Assembly: GCA_015698045.1 (NCBI GenBank)
Contig: BLAL01000169.1
Coordinates: forward strand, 310,001-374,000
Direction: 5' to 3'
Length of the DNA stretch: 64,000 nucleotides
From: Rhizophagus clarus
Taxonomy: Eukaryota; Glomeromycota; Glomeromycetes; Glomerales; Glomeraceae
Shown here: positions 24,330 through 35,158 of the stretch, in pieces
Position numbering within the stretch: the stretch's first letter is position 1
How the letters are laid out: each line of letters begins with the position of its first letter
Position numbers and translations under genes: made by a program
The notes under the pieces: generated by a model
Databases searched by the model: none
What the model was told of the DNA's origin: nothing
What the model saw: the letters and a program-made list of their open reading frames with translations, nothing else

Positions 24330-25060
24330 CATTTTTCATTTGAAGACGGCGTAATGAATGAAGAAATACTAGAAAAAAGTGGACAAATATAATTATCTAA
24401 AGATAGGTCTATATTTGAATTATTCAAATGAGAAGGATGTGTATATGATTCATCTAAAGATGAGCGCGTATATGTATTACATGAGAAGGAAGGATGTGCA
24501 TACGAATTATTTAAAAAGGAGAGTGTACAGTATGTGTATTATATAAAGGAGGAGGAGAATCGTTCAAAGAGTGTGTATTGCGTATAGAAGGGAAATTAGA
24601 AGGCGTGTATGAATCATATAAAATAGTGTTAGTATTAAGGATTTATAATTGCTGTAGTAGAAAATTCAAAGGAATTTGAACCAGTTGTTTCTAATTCAAA
24701 TTCTTTTGACGCGGCCACTTTCTGCTGTATATATTAAATTATTAGTTTGCTCATAATTGATACAAAGAATAATACACACATTATTTTCATCACTACGTTT
24801 AGCTTTGCGAATTTGGGTAGTTTTCGTTTTTTTGATGAGATGGTTCTTTTATTTCGTTAACTATACTAGGATTTTCAAATATTTAATGAAAATTCTAACA
24901 CTATGACAATGTTTACAAACATTTCGAAATGATTCATTCCAAATAAAATCAAAACAATTTAAGCGCTCCCCAGCCTTTGAACGACCGATATCGGTCACGG
25001 TTATGACTAGTCATAACCGGTTAATAACTGTGAGTCCATAGCAATAGACTTCCTTTGGAA
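24330..25060 (-). mobile_element. Probable hAT transposon remnant
   Basis: The right border region (about 24985-25050), read on the minus strand, holds GTTATTAACCGGTTATGAC, close to GGTTATTAACTGGTCATGAC just inside the hAT MITE at 16289. Inside, minus-strand frames give a BED-like fragment (FIWNESFRNVCKHCHS), then KTKTTQIRKAKRSDENN, and near 24340-24540 a Ser/Asn-rich end (SLDESYTHPSHLNNSN) with imperfect repeats. Frames are broken. The combination suggests a dead hAT-type transposase gene, but the left end was not found. Confidence 0.4.
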
Positions 25061-26511
25061 AAAATAATTAATGAACAATAAACAATTTCAATTAAACTAC
25101 TTTATTTAGTTATTTTAACAAATGTCAATTTTATTTGCTTTATTTGTTTGTTTATTTCATACATCCATCCTTATAGCCAACTAATATTAAACTACAAGTA
25201 CATATATTTCTATTTTTTAATTACTTGAGATACTTTGTAATTCTCTACCGCAAAACTTGATTTTGGAAACCTATAGTAATTTTCGTTAAGATCAAAATTT
25301 TCCAATTATTGTTATCATAACAGAGAAATTCACTCATTTGTGGACCTCGGTTATCATGACAACAGGATCTTAAAATTTGCAGAATAATCATAATATTATG
25401 AGGTTAATTAAAAATACTCAATAATTTTAAATAGTACAAATAAAATAAGTGAGATGGAATATGATTTGGTTGTCTGAAAATAAATTTCACATCTTTTTTT
25501 TTTTAATTGGTAAATGCATTACTTTATTGATCAATTATGTAAGAGAACATAAAACAAGGATGAATACATTAGAAACGCGAACGACTCCCATCTTTTTTTT
25601 CGGCCCATTCATTGGAAAATACAGTACGAAAATATTTTGGCTTGATACATAAAATATCTGAATGAACATTGATTTCTTTAACATTCGGTTCTTCTTCAGC
25701 ATAAATAACGATGCCATAAACTGTTTCTGTTTCAAAAAGTTATTACGACCTTTAGATCATTCCTCAAAAATTTCGAAGACGTTGTTTAAAAAAATGTACA
25801 TTTATTTTAGAGTGAAAGGTTTGATAACCCATTTGGGACCAAAAATTACATATTAATTTGACGAACTCTAGTGTATGTGCAATAGTTTTTTCTTAGAAAA
25901 AATAATTAATGAGCAATAAATAGTAAATAGTAACTAAATTGCTTTATTATTATAAAAACAAACGCCACAAATTTCATAGTTTCAAATACTTAACAAATAA
26001 CTTAATGAATCTAATTAAGAATAATTTATTTTATTTTATTTTTTTATCTATATTTTTGATATTAAATATTAATGCTCAGAAATTTATTAGATATTTCATA
26101 AATTCATCCTTATCCTCATAAAATAAATTTATATACAATTTTATAAAGTTTCCAAATTTAGTTTATAGTCCTAATATTAAACTAAAAATACGTATAATTT
26201 TCTATTTTTTAATCACTTGAAATACTTCATAAACCTTTACCGTAAAACTAGGAATACCCGAAATATTTGGAATACCTAGGATAGTAATTTACACTAACAT
26301 CACAGTTTCTCCAATCGTTATTTCCATGACAGAGGAAACCACCCACATGTGGATCTTGATTTTTAGCACAATAAACATGATATATAGTATCGCTAGAAAA
26401 TTTTTGAAATTAAATTTAAGCATTAAATCATGAAATAAAAACTTGCAAATATAGTGCATAGTAAATTATATTTACCTTTTAGTTTTGATGTGCTAGGAAC
26501 CTCTAAGCCAA
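25061..26511. repeat. Diverged direct duplication downstream of a kinase gene
   Basis: Segments at about 25060-25372 and 25880-26370 are related in the same orientation: both contain AAAAAATAATTAATGA-CAATAAA, then CTAATATTAAACTA, then a TACTT-TAA-CCTTTACCG-type stretch. On the minus strand, 26370-26248 encodes a short Cys-containing end (GGFLCHGNNDWRNCDVSVNY, then a stop), and the older copy 25372-25255 a diverged version (FLCYDNNNW). This may be the last exon of a small protein, or it may be 3' flank copied along with a kinase gene. No complete gene can be built. Confidence 0.4.
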
Positions 26512-28034
26512 TTAATTGGAACTTTGACCTTCTATTAAATCAATAAAATTAGTAATTATTTTAATAATTATAAAAATTATAAAAATATAAATATAATACC
26601 TTTATTATTTTCTTCATTAAGATAAAGAGTAGTAATAGATGATGAATTAATGGGTTTTGATAGATTTTTAAATGTAAATACTCTACTTGTATAGATAGCA
26701 TCAGGATCTTTTTCATATACGGTTGAAATATTTGGTATCTCTCCATCAGCTTCTTCAAATACAGCTTTAACTTCTTTAGCATATTTTTCATTAACTTTAT
26801 CATCTGTCCAATAATCTAATATTTCATATAATTCATTGGCTGTCGGTCTTTGATTTGGATTAGCATTCATACATCTATGAGCTAATTTCTTATAAATTTC
26901 AGGAGTTCCTTTTCCAAATGCTGGTCTGAGTCCATTACATATTTCTAATGCTAAGTTAATATCATGCTTTCTATTATGAAAAGGAGGTTTTCCAGATGAT
27001 AATTCTGCCATAACTACTCCGAAACTATAAATATCAGAAGATAATGTATATGGTTTTCCATTTAAAACTTCTGGAGCAATATAGGGTAATACGCCACATA
27101 TTTTATTATCTGATTTCTGTTTATTTGATGGTCCAGATAATCCAAAGTCTGAAAGGTAAGAAACATTACTATTATCATTATTACTACATTCTGATGTGTG
27201 TAAACTTGTATTTAATATATTCCCACTATGAAAATCTTTATGAAAAAATCCTAATGAATGTAAATTTTTAAGGTCTATTGCTGAATGATATAAATATTTA
27301 ATTTTATCATGCCATAAAATGTTGTAAAAATTGCTTGAAAGAATACTTCGCAAATTTCCTTTATCTGCAAATTGTGTTATCATCATAAATTCTTCAGTTT
27401 TTGGGTCTTTAGTCATTCCATAAAAATGTAAATAATTATATTCACAAATATATAAATTCCAATATATTTTAAGCTATTATTTAAAATAAAATTTTAAATA
27501 AATCTATATTAATATTATTTTAAAAGAATTGATTAAAATAAAAAAAAAAAAAATACATGAAAAATATACCTCATTTAAATAATCAGATGACATATTCTGT
27601 GATTCATTTAGCCTTTTCAAAGCAACTTTTATGGATTTTGGTCTTATTTTTACCCAACTTCCATCATCTTGTTTAGTGTATTTTGCTGCGCCATCAATCC
27701 AAGTTGCAGAATACACTTTTGCAAATCCACCTTCCCCTATTTGTTTCATATCTTCAAATCTATCAAATGGAACCCATTCAAGAAATAATGGATAATAATC
27801 ATCACCATCATAATCACCATTGCTTACATTATAAATCGTATCCTTGATAAAATTATCAATATCATCATTTCCACTGGTCCATCCTTTAATTATGGAACCA
27901 GGAACACATTCTTTACACCAAAATTTCTTATTTTCTGGGTCATAACAGTTTTTATGATCCATTTTTAAAAAATTTTTATTAGAAATATTTAATTTGTTAA
28001 ATTTAGGTACTAGGTATCTTTTAATGAAACTCAT
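26512..28034 (-). CDS. Protein kinase with Cys-rich leader
   Basis: Exons 28034-27570, 27473-26600 and 26531-26512 give 452 residues, phases consistent. The leader has KNCYDPENKKFWCKEC and GWTSGNDDIDNF. The kinase domain shows the loop IGEGGFAKV (99-107), Lys140 in VALK, HKDFHSGN with Asp235 (HKD in place of HRD), DFG (264-266) and APE (288-290). The second exon starts LKIYWNLYI, which I recall as usual for this Rhizophagus family. ATG 28034 was chosen over an upstream in-frame start at 28145 because the partial copy at 951-1410 starts at the equivalent Met. The last 20-bp exon is the least certain: without it the frame stops at 26577 with a similar length. Probably an active cytosolic kinase. 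Confidence 0.88.
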
Positions 28035-28886
28035 TCTATTATATTCTGCAAAAGTAAATTTGTTTTCAAATTTGCGAAAAAAAAAAAAAATATAGTTTAT
28101 AATATAACTAACTGAATTTGGATAAATTTTAGCCAAAATTGTCATACGACGAAAATGACAAAGTTACAGTAATTTATTTTATTTTTGTTGTACTAATATA
28201 CATAATATAAAATACATAATATAAATTGATCTGCTGATCGATGAGGGTTGTGGTCATCTGATACTTGATCAACTGTGTAACGTTGTATCACCGTGCATTT
28301 TATTTGCACGTCACTGACGTCAGTTTTGCGGGCGTGGTTTATTATGTTTACTATTTTTTTTATGGTTTCCGATTATTGGTGAGCGTCGAAAACAATATTA
28401 AAAACGACATTTTTTTTTAACTTCTTTTTTCAAGAAAAGATGCCTTTTTACCATTTTTTACGTGAAAATTGTTACCATACCGGAATCCAAAGTAATATTT
28501 TTTTGTTTTTGAAACATTAAAAGAAACGTACTGTAAAAGAAAAGGGTTTAATGTTTTTTTTCTTTTACGTATTAGGATTCTGTGACCCTTGGTAAAAGTA
28601 AGGTTTAATTTTTCATTTTTTGTAGGAATCTAGCAATTCTTTACTATCTCTTTACGTTAACTCTTATTAATCTAGGATTTTATTTAAAGTATAACTTTCG
28701 GGAAGGGTTTTTTTTCAAGAAACTTTTATTAACAATTTTGAATATTTACTACTGTGAGTTGTAATTGATCTAGTAAGGATGTTGGACAAAGATTTATTTA
28801 ATATTTAAAGTAATTTTTTTAATTTTTCGTTGAATATTATCATTTTTCCTCTCCTCTTTCATAAATTAATTTTATGGTATCCTCCT

Positions 28887-28917
<31 letters not shown>

Positions 28918-29433
28918 ATATGCTTTACAGAAACAAGCGGAACTGCGGCTTTGTAGCCGCTATACATTTACTATATATATTTTATTTAAAAGTAGTAGAT
29001 ATGTCGCTATTTTATTTTATCTAATGTACAGTAAACATATGATAGTAATATAATAAAATTATGTTCTAATCAAAGTAGTAAATGTAAATTTATTTTGTAG
29101 TAATATTACAGTAAATATAAGTTTTATTTATTTATTATGCAATAAATATATAATACGTTTGTGCTTTATTCGTAGTGAGCGATTATATAATTTGTTATTG
29201 TTACTCTAAATATTACTGTATTTGTCAGTAAAAATTATGAAAATAAATAAAAAATTATGAAAATAAAAACTTCCAATAAATTACATTAGTGCAATGAATT
29301 TTTGTTACGATAATAAATTGATAGGTAGTTGATTCTCTTATAGGCATACTTAGATGACTCGTGAATTAAATGTGTTGTCCCTTATACATTGAAGGGTTTT
29401 TTATTGTTATTGATATCCGTGGTCGAAAATTAA
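28035..29433. other. Gene-free region upstream of the kinase
   Basis: AT-rich and without a supportable gene. It contains a T-run of about 23 (28889-28911) followed by a perfect hairpin, GCGGCT-TTGT-AGCCGC (28944-28959). Read on the minus strand this is a stem-loop followed by poly(A), so a small retroposed RNA is possible. A GACGTCA palindrome-like site lies near 28314. Confidence 0.35.
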
Positions 29434-29649
29434 TTGCCCACCCTGTCCACTGAGCATGCACTAATAGATAATTTTCTAAGTGAAACCTACGAAGTAAAGT
29501 ATTTCTTGTGTTCTCTTAATGAGATAGGATGCATAAAACGAAATTTATTGCAATGTAATCTATATAAATCATATTTCTATGCAACAACGTTATATAATCA
29601 ATTAATGAAAGAACAATATTCCGAGATGATGACTCGTACCTTATGTTAA
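29434..29649 (+). other. Short unassigned ORF (71 codons)
   Basis: An ATG-initiated frame that encodes a Tyr/Leu/Cys-containing peptide (KYFLCSLNEIGCIKRNLLQC). There is no known motif, no signal peptide and no paralogue in the window. It could be a remnant or chance. Confidence 0.2.
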
Positions 29650-29740
29650 AAAATAAGACTTGCGTGGAAATAATCTCATCCAAAAACGATTGTCATTCTA
29701 CGCCCTAAGCTTATTATTACTTGTTTTTTCTCATGCGTAA

Positions 29741-30300
29741 CTAAAGATGCCCTTTATTGGTGATGCAATACAAAAAATATGAATTGTTTGCGCAATCTAG
29801 TATTTTGATATGGTTATCTAACCGTGTATAGTTACCAGCTTCAGTGATTATAACAATTTCGATTCCACAAATTCCAATATGAAATCTCTGTCTAGCAGGA
29901 ATCACTACCTGTGATAAATTCTGTGAATAAAATTCACAATTTCGATAAAAAAGTAGCAAAAGTTCTAGTTATATTTAACTCCCACATATTTGTCGACAAT
30001 GTTCATGGTAAAATCCGAGCGCATGCATTAGTTCATGCATAACACGGCCTATGGGATAAGTCCAACCCTCGGCAACATATAACTTCTTTATAAATGGATT
30101 GAAATAAGAGTGAGATACAGTGACTGATATTATTGATAGAATATAGTAATAATTAAAGTCTAAACCTGTTTGCCACCTTTCATACCAACATGGGAAGCGA
30201 ATCGATTATCATTTTTTATTTTAATATAATTCACTTCAAAAGTTCTTTCTAATTCATAATTGCCAAAAAATTTTATCTAGTTGAGATAATGACTCATTTT
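29741..30300 (-). pseudogene. Astacin-like (M12A) zinc metalloprotease, degenerate
   Basis: On the minus strand the zinc-binding signature HELMHALGFYHEH is intact at about 30043-30005, preceded by GWTYPIGRVM. Further upstream is the astacin-type block RFASHVGMKGGKQ (about 30213-30175). Between the two blocks a GT...AG intron-like gap leaves the frame two bases out. Right after the signature the expected DKYV segment is in another frame and followed by stops. A C-terminal frame (29959-29741, QRFHIGICGIEIVIITEAGN) may be the end of the same protein. In astacins this signature binds the catalytic zinc; this copy is most likely dead. The N-terminal secretion signal is not visible. Confidence 0.7.
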
Positions 30301-30959
30301 ATTTTTCCGGCTTGATAAAAACAATATCCAAGTTACTTTACATCTGCAAAATGAATTTGTTTAATTTTTGAAGGCTTATTACATCTGAAAAAAGTGATAT
30401 AATTATGCTATAAACTGTAATTCCACAAAAAAAATATTTATACTTTAGACAAAATTTAATATTTGAGTGATTCTATATATGCTGCACAACTTTGCTTAAT
30501 CTTCCTGAACCTATTTCATTTAGTCAAACATTAAAATTACACAAAAATTAATGTAGTGCGGTAATTTCATTAATATATATATTTTCATGAAAAATTAAAA
30601 ATACATAAGTGCTTCCATGCTTTTTAAGTAACTTTATTTAGTATTTTAAGCTTGTTTTATTTGAATAAAGCATTAAATTAATTATAAAATCTATAAAAAA
30701 AAAAGCGTTTATTATGAGAAAAAAGAACACTTACGTCGATGTATAACAATATACCATACTCTGGCTTTTCAAAATTATCTAATTTATTTTTATTATTATA
30801 ACAGACTTTAAAATATTTTAGCTTGAAAAATTGTACTTGCAGATTATATCAAATGAATGTCACATTGTTTAGTTAAAAAAAAGTGTTATACATTTATTTA
30901 TATTGTTTACAAAAAAAGTAGTGCTAGATGAAATAGTTATATGCCTCTCTAATTACACG

Positions 30960-31578
30960 TCAGGTGTCTTTAGCGTATTCATAGAAATCCATATCGACAT
31001 AGTACTTTGCAAGCAGATTTTTTAATTCGGGTTGACTCATTTCAGTAACACTTCCGACATCCTTTTCTTCTTCTTCTGGGATATCTAATCTTGCACTTGC
31101 GTCACCTTTCATTTTTTCCAATTCCTTAAGAAGTTTCCCACTATCCTGTTTTATGAATACAAAGCGTGACACAAATCAAAATGGGTTCACCTTACTACCA
31201 CCAAAAAGAAATCCAAAAATTCCCCAGATGCCAAGATAACCACCGACGTTACTAAGAAAGTCAGCTAGTGTGAGGGGTGGTTCTTCAATCTGTTTTGTGA
31301 CGATTCTTGGTGCAAGGATAGCAAAAGTTAAATTCTGACCGTTACTAACAATAGCTGGAGGGTTAAAAAAAAGAAAGAGCTGGAAACTTCGATATAATCT
31401 TCCGTTTAAAGCTAAATGTTGGGTTTCTGTATATTGGAGAATAGCACCTTCATTTATCAAAAATTATGATGGCTACCAAAATCATTGATCCTGCAATAGC
31501 GATCAAGCCGGGTATGCCATTGAGTTTCTTATCCCACTCATAAACAATAAAGGGTCTTGATTCAAGAGTGTCTTTCAT
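30960..31578 (-). pseudogene. Membrane protein gene with a frameshift and a stop
   Basis: ATG 31578 opens MKDTLESRPFIVYEWDKK followed by a hydrophobic helix (IPGLIAIAGSMILVAIIIF). At a T5 run (about 31466-31470) one base must change for the frame to continue (NEGAILQYTETQ ... PPAIVSN ... LADFLSNVGG). A second helix, YLGIWGIFGFLFGGS, leads to NPF and an in-frame TGA (31176-31178); the same frame goes on for 70 codons to 30960 with an acidic, helical tail (LDIPEEEEKDVG, FYEYAKDT). This gives two membrane spans, an extracytoplasmic loop between them and a cytosolic tail. I do not know the family. Either a recent pseudogene or, less likely, undetected splicing or sequence error. Confidence 0.6.
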
Positions 31579-33837
31579 ATTGCAAAACTTCGATCTTTAA
31601 TTATTAAAGTTGTGAGATTTTCAAGGGGACTTTTGCGCAATAATATTAAATAAGAATGTTTAATTTTTTTAATATATTATTATCTCCTGAGTATGAAATT
31701 TTTTTCGGTTTCAGCTTTCAAGGACAATTTATAAATAATAAATCTAAGATGGGATGATATCTAAATCAATTCGATTTTGGCTACGTATTCTGTTAATTTG
31801 TCCAAATAAAACCAAATAAAACGATCACCATTGTACAGGTCCATGACATCATTTTCTAGTGCTAAAAATATATTTTTGTATATATTTCTTACCTTTAAGA
31901 ATAAGACTTTTTCAAAATTTAACTTATTTATATGCTACATTGATTTATTTTCTTTTTTTAGTGTTTATTGTAGATTTATGAAATTAACGCCATCATAATG
32001 TTCGGTAATGGCTTGAAATGACCAACTTACAAAGCGTCGCCCGGAAAAAATGGTAGCCGGATCTACATGCCGGTTTTTTAAATTAGGGTTAGGATTAGGG
32101 TATAAAAAAATGTGTTATAAAGATTTTGTTTAAATTTGTTAAGATGTACACCCAATAAAAAAATTTTTTCGGACATACTGAAGGAAATTTATATGTTGAA
32201 AAGGGAGATAACTGAGTTGAGGAAAAGAATAGAAAGATGTAACTGTTTAAATTAACAAAGTTGAAGGAATTTTTTTTTCCTTACTTGAAACACTCACAGC
32301 TGATGTTCAGATTGTTAGATTTAATGAAACACTCAAGAATAGAATAATGCAGAATTATTTAGACATTTTAGTGAAATGGAAAAAAATAACGTAAAAAGCG
32401 AAGTTTTAAGTGAAATCTTAAAAGATTTTATATCAAAATTATGTATAATATTTTGTCTTATAAATGTCTGAAAATGTCTGAAATTTATATTAAATCTGGA
32501 TTTATTTATATTACTATTACAATTATTAGAACTAACTATATCTTGTCTATTAAATTATTATTTAGTTAATAAACTTGTTAAAAAAGAAGAGATAACGAAT
32601 TTAGTAATGTTTGTTAAAAATATTTTTTTCAAACTTCCTTTTTTTGTTTAACTTCTAAGATTTTCATGCCCAGAGAGATCTGAAACAATGACCTAAAAAG
32701 AAATAAAACGAATATTAGTAACGTTAATTAAAAAATAAAACTAAAAATTCTTTTTTTATACTTACCGGATATCTATATTAAAAAATATCTAAGAAAAATA
32801 AAAAATGAACAATTAGTAATGTTCGTGAAAATAAAGAGTAAGTAAGAAAAAAACTTGGTTTTTTTATTATTTTAACCAATTTAATGTTTTCATGTCAAGA
32901 CTTAAAAAATACCTAGAAAAAAAAATAGAAAAATGAATGTTTGTTAAAATAAATTATTTTTATTTACTGCATTAAAGGGGGATGAATAATTAACTTAACA
33001 ATAAGTTTTGCTAGAATCCACTATTTCCAGAGAGAATAGTTGAAGGTGGTGTGAGAAGATATATTACGTGGCAGAGTACAGTTAGAAAAATACCTGACTT
33101 ACAAATGGAAAAACATTAAAAAATTTTTTTAAAAAAAAATTTTGAAAGCTATCGTGATTCAAAAAATAGGTATTTTCTAGTATTAACATAAAATAAATAG
33201 GAAGTAAAAAAAATGAGAAAAAAAACGTGTAAAAGGGGAAGGACACATAAAGGGAAAAGAACATATGCTAATAATATTTTGTGATTGAAAAACGAGGTCG
33301 GCTGGTCTGTGCTCAAAATAGAAGAATAGTGCTCTTTGAGCGGTTTCCGACTTTTCCGGATTTTCTTGTTAGTATATCATGTGATTCTTCCAAATGTTTT
33401 AATCTAATATGTAATTTAAACTAACGATTCTATCCAGTTTTGTTGTTCCGAAATATCAATTTGCTTCATTTTTAAAATAGACTACGCTATACGTATTTTT
33501 TTTGAACAAGTGTCAATATTGTCATCTTTTAATATCTGTTTATAACCACAGTGTATTTCTAACAATCGTATTACAAAATTAACCATTTGTAATAATTTAT
33601 TTCCAAGAAAAGTCATATTTCTCAATGTCACCTTTTTTAATAATTACCCATGATAAATACTCGTGAGAATTTTATACAAGTAATTTCATGGGGAGTTGGG
33701 AATATCAGGGTTTTCTTCTCGAAGGGAAAAAAATGAAATTACCAAGTTATACCTAGGAGCGTGTGACTTGTGATCACTATTATATCACGTGTATAATTAA
33801 AATTTTATGGGAAAAAAAGTATAATCACAAAAGTATT
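31579..33837. other. Gene-free AT-rich region
   Basis: No gene is supported. A short telomere-like string, TTAGGGTTAGGATTAGGG, lies at about 32084-32101 inside a slightly GC-richer patch (32020-32100) that may be part of an old element. The remainder is AT-rich with poly-A/T runs. Confidence 0.45.
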
Positions 33838-33980
33838 AATCATTTTTTTCGTAATTACTCATGATAAATTAATTAATTACTCATGAGAATTTTTTCACGC
33901 AAATATCAATCATTTTTTTCGCAATTACCCATGATAAATATTCATGACGTAAATATTAAATCATTTTTTTTTTCGCATAA
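33838..33980. repeat. Imperfect tandem repeats upstream of the header-NYN gene
   Basis: A unit of about 60-70 bp built on ATCATTTTTTTCG, then AATTAC(C/T)CATGATAAAT, recurs at about 33838, 33908 and 33960, with a diverged unit near 33640. It lies just upstream of the gene at 34082, so it could contain promoter elements; the function is unknown. Confidence 0.6.
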
Positions 33981-34081
33981 ATTTTTTTATAAATAAGTTA
34001 ATTTTTTTTTGCCAAGTCAAACTTCTTTTTTCTTCTTTTAACTTGCTCATTTTATCACTTTTTTATAGAAATATCATCGAA

Positions 34082-35158
34082 ATGATGCAATCGTTCAATT
34101 GTTTACTTTTAAACACTGACACTTTGATTTCAATTCCCATTTTCAATGACAGTACTGGAAGATTCACAATGCTTGACCAACAACAAAAAGTTCACTTGGA
34201 CAATTTCAAAGTTAAACTTCTCAGGAATGATATCTGTAGAAAGAAAAATGTCGATAATTCCAACAATATGAAACTTTGGAAAGTTAATGTCAAGAGAGAA
34301 GATATCAAAAATAAAAATGTTTCTACCAATGAAGAGATCGTCAAACTTATTGACGGAAAAGAAATGAAACTTGGAGAGCTGTTCAAAGAATATTTCCAAG
34401 ATGAATTAAATGATCAAAAATTTGAAATGTCTAACATCCACGTCATCGCCACCACTCCTGGTAAGTGTCTCTAATGTTTACAGTAAAAAAAAAAAAAAAT
34501 ATTGATTGATCTAATGGCACATTTTGTTTCTTCATGCACTGGACGCTCAGACCTTGTTTACATCTACGTAGATAATTCCAATCTTTTAACAGAAGGAATT
34601 TACTCTGTCGGCAATTGTGTGAGTCACCGTTTAGACGAAAGTCAAGTCACCATTGATTATGGTATGCTAGTTGGGGAAGTTAAAGTCGGTCGTAAATTAG
34701 GTAATGAACCTGTCATTGCGGGGTCTAGTCTCTCACCAGATGACTCAGTCTTCAAAAAAGATTATAATATAAAAGTGTTTGAACGAAAAGAGAGAGTTGA
34801 TAACTTTCTTACACTTAAAATGGCTGAAACATTTCGTACAAAAAGTCCCGGTACATTAGTCTTAATTTCTGGGGATGGAGATTATTTTGAAACATTATTA
34901 GAAGCTATCAATCTAAATTGGAAAGTAGAAGTTTGGTTCTGGGAATGGGGTATATTGAATTCTCTTAGAAAAAAACACGAACCATCTGAGCTTTGTAAAC
35001 ATCATTTGTTTCCCATAAGAGCAGATAAACATGGCGTTTATCCCATAGGCACCAACGGTGAAAATAAGATAAAATACAAGCCACTTGAACCATGTTTTGA
35101 ATTTTTCGTAATTGGAATTGGACCCATTTTATTTAAAGATAAAGAGGTTGTGGAGTAG
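34082..35158 (+). CDS. Crinkler-like header fused to NYN (PIN-like) nuclease domain
   Basis: Two exons, 34082-34460 and 34551-35158 (phase 1 join, G|GTAAGT...CTCAG|AC), give 328 residues. Residues 1-126 resemble the ubiquitin-like Crinkler N-terminal header of Rhizophagus: a long leader, KLWKVNV (64-70), VSTNEEIVKLIDGKEMKLGE and a final strand NIHVIATTP. Residues 127-328 form a NYN domain: VYIYVDNSN with Asp134, VDNFLTLKMAE with Asp210, LISGDGDYFETL with Asp235/Asp237 and the following VEVWFW strand. NYN domains are PIN-fold, metal-dependent RNases (LabA, MARF1 types). The header in Crinkler proteins is linked to trafficking or regulation of a C-terminal effector enzyme. The gene is intact and all acidic positions are kept, so an active RNase is plausible. 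No classical signal peptide is seen. The header call is from recalled sequence patterns and less certain than the NYN call. Confidence 0.8.
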
